NCBI RefSeq assembly: GCF_964253085.1
Contig: NZ_CAXUQH020000001.1
Location: 3,162,001-3,226,000, forward strand
Direction of reading: 5' to 3'
Source of the DNA: Paenibacillus_E sp964253085
GTDB taxonomy: Bacteria; Bacillota; Bacilli; Paenibacillales; NBRC-103111
Length of the DNA stretch: 64,000 nt
Shown here: in pieces, positions 8,782-17,438 of the stretch
How the letters are laid out: every line of letters begins with the position of its first letter
Numbering within the stretch: the first letter of the stretch is position 1
The notes under the pieces: generated by a model
What the model was told of the DNA's origin: nothing
The model's database searches: none
What the model saw: the letters and a program-made list of their open reading frames with translations, nothing else
Translations under genes and position numbers: made by a program

Positions 8782-11244
8782 ATGGCGATAGATCACGTTA
8801 CGAAAAAAACACTTCAACGAGCCTCCTTGGAGATGAGTCTTAAACCGTTCAAAAGCTTGGATCCTTCTGCGATTGATGAAGTTTGCACAGAGGCGCTGCG
8901 CCAATGGCAGCCGCTGTTGGAAATGGCAGAGGAGGCTTCCATGCTGCTATGGGTTTCGGATGGCAGTGAAATCCTGACCTGGAAGGGGGAGCTGGATGTC
9001 CCTTTTGAATGGGCGAGATACATTGGGTTTGCGAATGAGGAAATGTTCGGTCATGTCACGAATAGCAAGGACCCTCATATTGCTCGTCTCTATACCAGTG
9101 AGCCTGTTACCTTCACTTATGGGGATCTGAAACGTGTAATTGATTCATTCAAGCGAATCGCTAAGGAGAAATTTGGTGTCGAGCTGGAGGTTGGTGCTAC
9201 CTTCGATGCGGGACCAGAATTCGCTTATTCGGATTTTAAATATAAGGATCATCCAGAAATAAATCGAGCCGAGATCGGCGGTACGTACGTTTCGCTAAAA
9301 ACACACTACACCGTCGTATGTAGTTGGTCCAAGATGAAGGCTGACTCCGTGAACTATGCGGCGTATCCAAATGGCATACCGGAGGATTTACCTTTTGGCG
9401 AATTTCTAGGAAAGCAGTGCGCTAGTTATTTACCTGCACTTGGGTTTGATTATATATGGTTCTCCAATGGATTTGCGATATCGTATTTTCCCTGGACCTA
9501 TCTGGGTGCTAATTATGATGGGACGCAGCTAGCGATTGCGGATTACGAGGAAGTTACGACCAAGATGTTATCGTTTTGGGATGCGTTCAAGCTGGAGTGC
9601 CCAGATATTCGAACGGAAATACGAGGAACGAATTACGGGACTGGGATGGATCTCGCCAAAGATTATGTGCCCATGCAAGACCTGTATGACAAGGGATATC
9701 TGATGTATCCACCTCCGAACTCCCCTTGGGGAGCGTTGAATTACGATTTTGGACTCGAAATCACAGGTTACTTATCACGGATTGCCGAGCTTCCGAAGGA
9801 AACCTATATGTACCGTTTTTACGCGAATGATCCTTGGTTCTGGCAAAATCCTTGGTTCGACTATTATGATCGGGAGCCACACGATATTTATTGCCCGCTG
9901 GCAGCGGCAAGGGTGAATGCAGAGGGAAGTGTAGAACCGCCGGGCGTCGTTCAAATTCTAACGATTGATACAGAGTATGGGGAACTCCAAGCGGAAAGTG
10001 CAGCTGAAATTATTCCGCACATTCGCAAAGCGCTCAAAGATGCACCTGATCAGCTAGGTATTGTCACTTGGTTGTATCCATTTCGTGAGCTGCATAAAGT
10101 GCTGCAAGAGGATCGCCAGACGACAGGCCGTGTGTTCTTTCACGATTGGTTCATTCGTAATGCGATCAATGAAGGATTGCCGTTGAATACCGTGCTCGGG
10201 ACGGATACCTTTCGAACAATGACTCCGGAGGCTAAGGAGAAGCTAAAAGGCACCGTGCTATTGATTTCGACAGCAGGATTAACGAAGGATTTGGTCGCTG
10301 AGATTGATGTGCTTGTAAGCCATGGCGGTCAGGTGCTGCTCTATGGGGATGTGCTGGAATCAACCGTATTGGAGATGCTGCAATTGCAGAGAGTGCAGCC
10401 TTTAGAAGGTGATTTTGAGCTGAGCATATCCCTTGCACAAGATGAGGTTGGGGAGAATGTATCAACACCAAAGCTTAGGCATCGTGCTGATATTGGGGAT
10501 GGCGGGCTGAGCTTAACGCTCCGGGAGAACGCAGATTCGAGTACAACGGTACATGCCTTAGCTGTTCAAAATGGGGAGGAACGCGCCTATGCTGTAACAC
10601 GATGTGACGCAGATTGGAACGGTGGAAGAATCGGTTGGTTGCACGGATCTTTACCATTCCAGCCAGCAGGTGTAACGCATCTGCCGATTCGGCAAGAGGC
10701 AGAATGGTATGATTCTTCGGTATTATTGCGATATATGCTGCAGCCATATGGTTATCATTTGGTACAGAAGAAGCAAACAACCGAGTCGCACTCGGCGCTA
10801 ACTTTCATCTCGCGTCATGAGAACGCCTTCTGGTTCACGGGTTGTAAGCAGGATACGACAGTTCAATTGCAAGTAGGGCTGCCAGAGGGTGTGCCGTTAT
10901 TTCCTGGACAATCGGTTCAGTTAGGGAGCGACACGGGACTATACGCATTAGACCGCACTTTCCATGAGGAATGCCGTATAGTGGTTTCGCAAAAGCAGAA
11001 ATCGAGTGTGCTTTGCCGAGAAAATCAGGCGTTCCCAACTCGGAATCGTCAGCCTAGGCGGAATCTGACCGTTTGGAATTTGAAAGATGCCAATCTCACG
11101 TTATTTCCACCCGTTGAGGCTATTGCGGCGGGTATTGTAGAAGTTAGATTAAATGAGAAAGAGTTTCTCAATCTTACGGATGCTTGCCAAGTGGATCGAA
11201 TTTATCTAGAGGGAATTACAGGTCGAATAGATTTACTTTGGTAA
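8782..11244 (+). CDS. Large protein of unknown function, possible glycoside hydrolase
   Basis: An 820-aa soluble protein without a signal peptide. I do not recognise a named family. The first 430 residues are rich in Trp, Tyr and acidic residues and read like a (beta/alpha)8-type barrel (SLEMSLKPFKS, FDAGPEFAYSDF, GFDYIWFSNGFAIS, IRTEIRGTNYGTGMD, YMYRFYANDPWFWQNPWFDYYDREPHD). Around residues 470-540 there is a Rossmann/GATase-like segment (LKGTVLLISTAGLTKDLVAEIDVLVSHGGQVLLYGDVLES), resembling how GH42 enzymes place a GATase-like domain after the barrel. A beta-rich C-terminus follows. The ATG at 8782 has GTGAGGAG nine bases upstream; the ATG at 8773 abuts it. It lies 47 bp after the permeases and 23 bp before an SGNH hydrolase, so it probably processes the imported oligosaccharide (inference). 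Confidence 0.7.
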   Translation: MAIDHVTKKTLQRASLEMSLKPFKSLDPSAIDEVCTEALRQWQPLLEMAEEASMLLWVSDGSEILTWKGELDVPFEWARYIGFANEEMFGHVTNSKDPHIARLYTSEPVTFTYGDLKRVIDSFKRIAKEKFGVELEVGATFDAGPEFAYSDFKYKDHPEINRAEIGGTYVSLKTHYTVVCSWSKMKADSVNYAAYPNGIPEDLPFGEFLGKQCASYLPALGFDYIWFSNGFAISYFPWTYLGANYDGTQLAIADYEEVTTKMLSFWDAFKLECPDIRTEIRGTNYGTGMDLAKDYVPMQDLYDKGYLMYPPPNSPWGALNYDFGLEITGYLSRIAELPKETYMYRFYANDPWFWQNPWFDYYDREPHDIYCPLAAARVNAEGSVEPPGVVQILTIDTEYGELQAESAAEIIPHIRKALKDAPDQLGIVTWLYPFRELHKVLQEDRQTTGRVFFHDWFIRNAINEGLPLNTVLGTDTFRTMTPEAKEKLKGTVLLISTAGLTKDLVAEIDVLVSHGGQVLLYGDVLESTVLEMLQLQRVQPLEGDFELSISLAQDEVGENVSTPKLRHRADIGDGGLSLTLRENADSSTTVHALAVQNGEERAYAVTRCDADWNGGRIGWLHGSLPFQPAGVTHLPIRQEAEWYDSSVLLRYMLQPYGYHLVQKKQTTESHSALTFISRHENAFWFTGCKQDTTVQLQVGLPEGVPLFPGQSVQLGSDTGLYALDRTFHEECRIVVSQKQKSSVLCRENQAFPTRNRQPRRNLTVWNLKDANLTLFPPVEAIAAGIVEVRLNEKEFLNLTDACQVDRIYLEGITGRIDLLW

Positions 11245-11267
11245 GTGTAAAAAGGGGAAGACGAGCA

Positions 11268-12257
11268 ATGGAGCTACAAAGTCAACTAGGGGAAACGTTC
11301 GTTTTCCCCGGCATGGAGAAGCAAAAGATGCGTTATCGACCGCATTGCGGCGGTAGGCGTTTGGAGCTGAGGAGTCATCCGGATGCCATACACCCCGATA
11401 ATCGGCGATTCCAGCTGGGGATTGACTACATGATCGATGGGGAAGATGGAACGATCTATCGGATGGCAACTGGTGCGATTCCGGATTGGCGAGACCATCC
11501 CTTGCATGGCCTGGAAAGATTTGATCATCGCGATTATGGGATGATTTCGAATGTGGCGTATACCGTGTATGCTGATTATGAATATGAGAAAGAGCAGGCT
11601 GTTGTTTCTGGCGTGGCAAATGCTGATGATGTTGACCACTGGCAACATCGATTGAAAGAGAAGCGTGCCATTTCACTCGTCGTGCTCGGTGACAGCATAT
11701 CAATGGGCGCCGAGATTCCCAATGTGAACTTCACATTTGCTCACAGATTTGCAGAGCAATTACGCTCTCGATTTGCATCGTCAGAAGTTACGCTGACGAT
11801 GAAAGCCGTAGGCGGCGAAACAAGCCGGCGCGGATTGCTTCGTCTGCAAGAGGATGTGATCGCTTGTCAACCAGATGTGGTGACGATTGGTTATGGTATG
11901 AATGATCAAAATTGGGATGTGGAAAGAGGGAATGACGTTCCACCACCTGAATTTGAACGACATATAGCGGCAATGATCGAACAGCTGAGGGCACAGACGG
12001 GCGCAGCTATCATCCTAATCACACCTTGCCAACCTAATCTACGGTGGCATTTCGCGAGTAAAAATGTAGCAGAATATGCAGACAGTTTGCGACGACTTGC
12101 CACACAGTATAAGGTTGCACTCGCGGACGCTCAGAAGCTATGGTTAGCAGAATTAGCTGCAGGCAAATCAAACGCGAGTTTATTGATGAATAACGTCAAT
12201 CATCCGAATGAATACGGGCATTCGCTATACGCAAGGGCATTGGCGGAGTTACTTTGA
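11268..12257 (+). CDS. SGNH/GDSL-family hydrolase
   Basis: A 329-aa intracellular esterase-like protein. The N-terminal 130 residues are unassigned. The SGNH domain then shows block I GDSISMG (nucleophile Ser143), block II Gly in AVGGETSRRG, block III GYGMNDQ and a block V His in NHPNEYGH. It probably removes acyl (for example acetyl) groups from imported sugars; the substrate is not visible. ATG at 11268 is preferred over an upstream in-frame start lying inside the previous gene, with AAAAAGGGGAAG upstream. It is the last gene of the locus. Confidence 0.85.
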   Translation: MELQSQLGETFVFPGMEKQKMRYRPHCGGRRLELRSHPDAIHPDNRRFQLGIDYMIDGEDGTIYRMATGAIPDWRDHPLHGLERFDHRDYGMISNVAYTVYADYEYEKEQAVVSGVANADDVDHWQHRLKEKRAISLVVLGDSISMGAEIPNVNFTFAHRFAEQLRSRFASSEVTLTMKAVGGETSRRGLLRLQEDVIACQPDVVTIGYGMNDQNWDVERGNDVPPPEFERHIAAMIEQLRAQTGAAIILITPCQPNLRWHFASKNVAEYADSLRRLATQYKVALADAQKLWLAELAAGKSNASLLMNNVNHPNEYGHSLYARALAELL

Positions 12258-12293
12258 GCAAGAATGGCACATTGCTAGCTTCCGATTTCCAAA

Positions 12294-12475
12294 TAACTGG
12301 AAAACATCCATCTAATTTTGTCCATTTCAGCGTTCGAGATGGATTAACTGGAAAATGTACTGCTAATTACACCAAATTCACTCGAAATCGCCAAATTGCT
12401 AATAATTAGCTGTAGGTTATCCATCTATTGCCCATAATCGCCACAAAAGTAGTAAATTAGCTGTAGTTTTTACAG
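12294..12475. repeat. Composite palindromic intergenic repeat, copy A
   Basis: This stretch lies between convergent genes and has no coding sequence. It contains ATCCATCT (12306-12313) inverted against AGATGGAT (12337-12344), GATTAACTGGAAAATGTAC (12342-12360), two TTAGCTGTAG units, and the 19-mer TTAGCTGTAGTTTTTACAG at 12457-12475. The same 19-mer recurs exactly at 25590-25608. The same words build the repeats at 25425-25615 and 42814-43007. Confidence 0.7.
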
Positions 12476-12516
12476 GTAATTTGTTGCACCTCAACCTTCC
12501 ACTTCCGGAACCAATA

Positions 12517-12556
12517 AAGCCCCCAACCTGAAGCAATCGCTTCGAGATGGGGGCTT
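12517..12556. terminator. Bidirectional rho-independent terminator
   Basis: AAGCCCCCA pairs with TGGGGGCTT around an inner GAAGC/GCTTC stem, with T-rich flank on the plus side and A/T on the minus side. It can end the 1.4-12.3 kb locus and the lrgB-like gene coming from the other direction. Confidence 0.8.
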
Positions 12557-12602
12557 CTTTCTACACGCTTCTTTCTACACACATCTGTCTACGCGCATCC
12601 TT

Positions 12603-13295
12603 CTAGCTAAACCACCAATATACCGGAATAAATAAAATCGACGTAATAATCCCGGCAACGCCCATGGCGAAGCCGCTCATGCTGCCTTCCTCCTCCGAAT
12701 CTTTGAGGAGGCGTGCGGTGCCAATGCCATGCGCAGCGGTGCCAACGGCGATCCCGATGGACAGCGAATCGCGCCATCCGAGCCAAGTCAGCAGCTTTCG
12801 GCCGATCATGCTACCGAACAGCCCGGTTAGCACCGTTAGCACTGCCGTTAGCTCGGGCAAACCGCCGAGATGGCGCGATATTTCCAAGGCGATCGGCGAG
12901 CTCACGGATTTCGGCAGCATGCTGAGCAGAATCTCGCGGCTTCCGCCGAGCAGTCCAACCAGAGTAGCGGCGGTGACAATACCGGATAGGGAACCGATCG
13001 TAACGGCAATCAAGATGCTGGTTATATGCTTTTTGATTAAGCCGGCATTTTTGTATAGCGGCACACCTAGAGCCACAGTTGCTGGGCCAAGCAGCACAGT
13101 AATCATGTCAGCCCCTACCTTATAGGCGGCATAAGGGATATGCAAGATAAGCAGGAGGCAAATAATGAAGCCTGAGCAAACAAAGAGTGGATGCAACCAA
13201 CGCCATCGTTGATGAATTAACTGAGCACCCGTATAAGCTATAACACTGAGTGCGATGCCAAACATCGGGTTCATAAGCCATGCTGAAGTGCTCAT
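12603..13295 (-). CDS. lrgB: LrgB/CidB-family membrane protein
   Basis: A 230-aa multi-pass membrane protein of the LrgB family, the partner of LrgA in holin/antiholin-like pairs tied to cell death and, in Bacillus, pyruvate or 3-hydroxy-acid transport. Family features include NPMFGIALSVIAYTGAQLI at the N-terminus, GPATVALGVPLYKN, and the conserved SVSSPIALEISRHLGG and GTAAHGIGTARLL segments. The start overlaps the end of the lrgA-like gene by four bases, implying translational coupling. Length is normal. Confidence 0.9.
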   Translation of the reverse strand: MSTSAWLMNPMFGIALSVIAYTGAQLIHQRWRWLHPLFVCSGFIICLLLILHIPYAAYKVGADMITVLLGPATVALGVPLYKNAGLIKKHITSILIAVTIGSLSGIVTAATLVGLLGGSREILLSMLPKSVSSPIALEISRHLGGLPELTAVLTVLTGLFGSMIGRKLLTWLGWRDSLSIGIAVGTAAHGIGTARLLKDSEEEGSMSGFAMGVAGIITSILFIPVYWWFS

Positions 13296-13690
13296 TGTAT
13301 CCCGCCTTCAGCTGTCTTTTGCCCATTAGCACCTGTATGCATCCGATGCCCTTTCTCCTCATGACGTTGCAATTTGGAGGTAATAAATCCAGTTACGATA
13401 AGGACAGCAATTGTACTCCCCATGACGCCAACCCCGATAGATAGCCAATTCCGCCCGATCAGAGGGAAGAATGCCATTGTTCCCACGACAAACGGTAGAA
13501 AAAAAAGCATCATATGGCCCGTGAACCAATTGGCCGTCGTTTCCACCCATTCGAGCTTAACTAGCTTTGCAAACAGGGCGATGGTAAAAAGAATAAGTCC
13601 AATCACATTCCCGGGAAGCGGGATGTGAAAGCTCGTTTGAAGCCAAATGCCAATGAAGTTAAAAGCAAGTAAAATCGCGAGTCCTAGCAT
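13292..13690 (-). CDS. lrgA: LrgA/CidA-family holin-like protein
   Basis: A 132-aa protein with about four membrane segments and the LrgA/CidA signature near LPLPGNVIGLILFTIALFAKLVKLEWVE (here IPLPGNV). GGAGG lies seven bases upstream of the ATG at 13690. It forms a two-gene unit with the lrgB-like gene. The sensor-kinase gene upstream on the same strand ends only 81 bp away and no clear terminator lies between, so the pair may be read from the same transcript. LytST normally regulates lrgAB; here the neighbour is a YesM/YesN-type pair. Confidence 0.9.
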   Translation of the reverse strand: MLGLAILLAFNFIGIWLQTSFHIPLPGNVIGLILFTIALFAKLVKLEWVETTANWFTGHMMLFFLPFVVGTMAFFPLIGRNWLSIGVGVMGSTIAVLIVTGFITSKLQRHEEKGHRMHTGANGQKTAEGGIQ

Positions 13691-13700
13691 AAGGACCTCC

Positions 13701-13752
13701 TGTCTGTCGTCTTGGTCTGTCGTCCTGGTCTGTCGTCCTGGTCTGTCTTCCT
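13701..13752. repeat. Four tandem 13-bp repeats upstream of lrgA
   Basis: Four head-to-tail copies of a 13-bp unit close to GGTCTGTCGTCCT: 13701-13713, 13714-13726, 13727-13739 and 13740-13752. The two central copies are identical. They occupy most of the leader between the sensor-kinase stop and the lrgA ribosome binding site. They could be operator repeats or a slippage-prone leader; no function is shown. Confidence 0.85.
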
Positions 13753-13771
13753 GAAGTGGTCGTTGTAGGAG

Positions 13772-15592
13772 TTAATTCCTTACTGTGAGTGCAGGAATGC
13801 GTATCCGAACGATGGTCCCTTCGCCTAACTGACTCTCCACTTCAATCCCATACGAGTCACCAAAGTAGAAAACGATACGATCATGCACATTTTTGATACC
13901 AATATGTGTTTCATCGAGTGTATCTGAAGGTTGGGCAAGCCGATTTCGCAGCTGCCCAAGCTTGATTTCATCCATGCCAACTCCATTATCCTTGATCTGG
14001 ATCAGTAAGTCATCCCCCGATATCGCGGAAGATACTTCCAATAGTCCTGCATGACTGCTCCGTTCCAATCCATGCACGAAGGCATTTTCGATTAGCGGCT
14101 GTAGCGAAAAATGCAAAACCTGCAAAGTCTCACTATTCACCGAGAGCTCTTCCCGATACTGAATTTTATCCCCGAAGCGCAGCTGTTGGATTTTCACATA
14201 CAGGCGAATGTGGATCAATTCTTCCTGCAAGGTAACCGTTTCTTTACCCGTTTGGATATGAATGCGGAACAGGCGGCCTAAGATGCCGACCATTTCACCG
14301 ACATCTCGTTGTCCGCTGATGATCGCCTTCATTTGAATCGTTTCCAGCACATTGGCGAGAAAATGCGGATTGATCTGACTTTTCAAAGCGCCATATTGTG
14401 CGACCTTTTGCTGGGCTTTGGCCATAGAGGAACGTTCAATATAGTTCTGCAGGTCTTCGAGCATTTTGCGGATACCTTGATACAGCACGCCGAACTCATC
14501 CTGCCGATCCGAGCTAAGATCGACATCGAAATTGCCTAAGCCAACCATTTTCACCTTGCGGCTCAGTAGAATGATAGGCTTCGTCACGCGCGCGGAAAGA
14601 ATGAACATGAATAACACCGCAGTTCCTAGGGATAAGAAGGCAAGTGCTAGTATGATTTTGATCAAAATCTCCGCTTGCTTCGTCATTTCTTTCTCATCGA
14701 TGGATTGAATAACCTTCCAGCCCGAATAGGGCGAGGTCACGAAGTTGATGAACGAATTGGTACCGGCAAAATACGCGTAAAAGCTTCCATTTTCAGCATT
14801 CAAAACAGTCTGAAGCTTCTCATTCTCTAGTGTGATCGGTACATTTGCGTTCGCAGACGTACTTTCGGAATTATAAATACTAGCACCCTGACTATCTATA
14901 ATCGTGAAGTTGCGTTTACTCGTCTCGGACAATTTCAATATTTCTCGTAAAGAATCCAACCGAATATCAATAAGCATAACCCCGAGTGGCTGTTTACTTC
15001 CGACTTTATTAATGACCCTCGCGATGGAAATAACGGGATCCTTGGCATTCACACGATGGAAGGGGAGGTGAGTTCCGAACAGGACGATTCCACCTTTACT
15101 TTGCTGTGTCTGTAAGTACCAGTCTTCCTTCGTGAACTCTTTCACATCGTAGTCCGAGCGATTGAAATTTGCTGAGTAAAAGACACGAGAACCTGCGTAA
15201 ATTTGCACGCTGTCCACATTTTTAATCGTCATTTCGATCGAACTGACAAAGTGCTCAATCGTGTTCCCGTATTGAATACGTTGATCATTACTATTCTCGT
15301 CGCCATCAGCAACCCAGTGCTCTAACGCATTCTGCAGTTGCCCATCCATTTGAGCGTTTAGCGTTCCTTTCTCGATACTCTGCAAATATTGGTCAATATT
15401 GAAGGACAGATTCGTGAGAATAAGGTTCGAGGAGCTCTGGTATTCATTTTTGACGGCTTGGATGGAAAAGAAATAGATAATGACCGAAATAATCAATAAG
15501 GGAACGGTGATAATCAGGATCATTAGCACGAATATTTGATGGTTGACATGCTTCATCCGGTAATACTGCGAGAGCCGTCGCCATGTGTTCAA
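13772..15592 (-). CDS. YesM-family sensor histidine kinase
   Basis: A 606-aa sensor kinase. An N-terminal membrane segment (about 20-42), a Cache-like extracytoplasmic domain to about 300, and a second membrane segment (ILIKIILALAFLSLGTAVLFMFIL) lead to HAMP and the kinase core. The phosphoacceptor His is in KSQINPHFLANVLE. The N-box is LIENAFVHGLE, with DNGVGMDE and GIGIKNVHDRI. A TTG start at 15592 is inferred from GGGGGTGG seven bases upstream, within the end of the regulator gene. It is divergent from the sialic-acid operon, so it may sense sialic acid or a related glycan (inference). Confidence 0.9.
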   Translation of the reverse strand: MNTWRRLSQYYRMKHVNHQIFVLMILIITVPLLIISVIIYFFSIQAVKNEYQSSSNLILTNLSFNIDQYLQSIEKGTLNAQMDGQLQNALEHWVADGDENSNDQRIQYGNTIEHFVSSIEMTIKNVDSVQIYAGSRVFYSANFNRSDYDVKEFTKEDWYLQTQQSKGGIVLFGTHLPFHRVNAKDPVISIARVINKVGSKQPLGVMLIDIRLDSLREILKLSETSKRNFTIIDSQGASIYNSESTSANANVPITLENEKLQTVLNAENGSFYAYFAGTNSFINFVTSPYSGWKVIQSIDEKEMTKQAEILIKIILALAFLSLGTAVLFMFILSARVTKPIILLSRKVKMVGLGNFDVDLSSDRQDEFGVLYQGIRKMLEDLQNYIERSSMAKAQQKVAQYGALKSQINPHFLANVLETIQMKAIISGQRDVGEMVGILGRLFRIHIQTGKETVTLQEELIHIRLYVKIQQLRFGDKIQYREELSVNSETLQVLHFSLQPLIENAFVHGLERSSHAGLLEVSSAISGDDLLIQIKDNGVGMDEIKLGQLRNRLAQPSDTLDETHIGIKNVHDRIVFYFGDSYGIEVESQLGEGTIVRIRIPALTVRN

Positions 15593-15596
15593 AGGT

Positions 15597-17216
15597 TTAC
15601 CACCCCCATTTCTTCCGATAGTCGGTTGGCGTCATATTCGTAATACTTCGGAAGGTTTTGACGAAATGTTTGTAGCTTTTATACCCGCACATCGTGCACA
15701 CATCCGTCACTAGATACTCAGGCTTCTTCAAGCATTCTTGCGCATAATGGATGCGAATTTCAGTCACAAACCGCATGTAATTTTTATCGAGTTTTCTCTT
15801 GAAAATACGGCTTAAATACGATGGATTATAGAAGAAACGATCGGCTACCATTTGCAGTGTAATATCTTGGTCGATATGCTCTTTGATATAAGCTTCAATA
15901 TGCTCAAAAATAAGCACATCCTGATGATTCGTTGAAGAGAACTCATCTCGATACATTTCGCTGACTTGCACCATCCAAGCTGCTAGCCAGCTGAAAAGGG
16001 CATCAAGCGTTGGGAAATCATCGACACACGTCAGTTTAATAAGCTTTTCGCTGTAAACGCCCTCCACAGGAATGCCATTCCGATGGGCAAAGCGAATCGT
16101 GGTGGAGATGATTTCCTGTATAAAGGCGAACCCTCGATCCAGCGAAGTGTGGGGCATATGCGTACGTAAGTCCGTGGCAAGGCGGTGCATTAGCAGCTCT
16201 ATATCACTTTTATTACCACTTTCAAGTCCAGAGATCAGTCGGTTCCTATCGGCCTCTTCCAGAAGTAATCGGGTATCTTTGACACGAGTATGCGTCTCAT
16301 TGGTTTCGTTCGGTAAGAAGAGCTGTCGATTGACATGATAGTAGCGTTGATACAGCGCTTGATCCGTTTGACGAAGCAGTTGCGTTAATTGCGAGCTATC
16401 TGTCGTTGATTTACCAATGGCTATGAAAAAGCAGGAATCGTAGGTTGGAAGCGAGACGTGATCGGCCTTGTACGAACTTGTTCGATCATCCATTAGCGCT
16501 ATTGCATAGCATTTGGTTCTATCTATATATAAGAACAAGTGACTGGGAATACTGGAGTCATACATAGTATCTAATGCGGACTGAATGATGCGCTCGGCTC
16601 GCTGGCGAAACTCTTTTCTTTCGTAAGTCTGTGTGGCATTCGGAGGTAACCATGTGACAACAAAAGGTTGATACATGATGGTCTTGCTTCTGAAGTCGCT
16701 TAACTGCTGAGAAACGCCTTCCTCCCAAGCTGCATGCTCATCTTCCAGTAAAAACTTGACCAAATGGTTGCTTTTAAAGCTTTGGTTTTCGTTGGCTTGT
16801 TGTTCCAAATTCGTTCGAAGTAGCTGTTCATTTCGTCTTTGCTTAAGGGTAGACATACAGCTTTGAATGGTCGAAAAGCTTTCTTCATATTCCAGAGGCT
16901 TTAACAGAAAGGCATGCACGCCGCCAAGACGAATTGCCTTTTGCGCATATTCAAAGTCATTGAAACCAGTCAAAATAATAAAGAGGGTATCCGGTCGTGT
17001 CGCTCGAATGTGTTCAATCATCTGCAGTCCATCCATCTCAGGCATGCGAATATCGGTGATGATCAGATCAGGTTGCTCATGAAGAGCTGTAAGACAGCCT
17101 TCCTTCCCATTTTCAGCTTCAACAATCGTAGTGACACCAAGTGCTGTCCAGTCAAAATAATGCTGTAAGCCAGCTCTGATCAGAGGTTCATCCTCGACAA
17201 TTAGTAGTTTATACAT
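15597..17216 (-). CDS. YesN-family response regulator with AraC HTH
   Basis: A 539-aa response regulator. The receiver has IVEDEP, the phosphoacceptor Asp in LIITDIRMPEMDG and Lys in AFLLKPLEY. The AraC HTH is at the C-terminus (VADRFFYNPSYLSRIFKRKLDKNYMRFV and VCTMCGYKSYKHFVKTFRSITNMTP). ATG at 17216 follows GGGGGAA by four bases. It is the first gene of the minus-strand unit regulator-kinase-(lrgAB) and is divergent from the sialic-acid operon, the most likely target of control. Confidence 0.92.
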   Translation of the reverse strand: MYKLLIVEDEPLIRAGLQHYFDWTALGVTTIVEAENGKEGCLTALHEQPDLIITDIRMPEMDGLQMIEHIRATRPDTLFIILTGFNDFEYAQKAIRLGGVHAFLLKPLEYEESFSTIQSCMSTLKQRRNEQLLRTNLEQQANENQSFKSNHLVKFLLEDEHAAWEEGVSQQLSDFRSKTIMYQPFVVTWLPPNATQTYERKEFRQRAERIIQSALDTMYDSSIPSHLFLYIDRTKCYAIALMDDRTSSYKADHVSLPTYDSCFFIAIGKSTTDSSQLTQLLRQTDQALYQRYYHVNRQLFLPNETNETHTRVKDTRLLLEEADRNRLISGLESGNKSDIELLMHRLATDLRTHMPHTSLDRGFAFIQEIISTTIRFAHRNGIPVEGVYSEKLIKLTCVDDFPTLDALFSWLAAWMVQVSEMYRDEFSSTNHQDVLIFEHIEAYIKEHIDQDITLQMVADRFFYNPSYLSRIFKRKLDKNYMRFVTEIRIHYAQECLKKPEYLVTDVCTMCGYKSYKHFVKTFRSITNMTPTDYRKKWGW

Positions 17217-17261
17217 GAAGTTCCCCCAGATGGTTAGGACTTGAAATCGTGCGGTAACTCA

Positions 17262-17270
17262 AGTATAACA
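17262..17270 (-). promoter_or_regulatory. Extended -10 promoter for the regulator gene
   Basis: On the minus strand the sequence reads TGTTATACT, an extended -10 (TGnTATACT) about 45 bp before the start codon at 17216. No good -35 is visible, consistent with an extended -10 promoter. I found no equally clear promoter on the plus strand for the sialic-acid operon. Confidence 0.35.
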
Positions 17271-17438
17271 CTAAAATTATCGGAAATGAGGCTCTCATTT
17301 GCTAGAAAACGAACAGGTCAGAATACGACTATGAATGTAAAGATACGGGGATTCTCCTCGTTTTCAATATCACGTATGCTTAGGGCACGGAATGAAACGA
17401 AGCATGTTTATTCCACAAAATATAACGGGGGTGCTCAC

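Noticed and set aside
12258..12271. GCAAGAATGGCACA resembles the shared operator motif
   Set aside because: It differs at the GTC core, lies after the end of the locus, and has no -10 box or gene at the right distance downstream.
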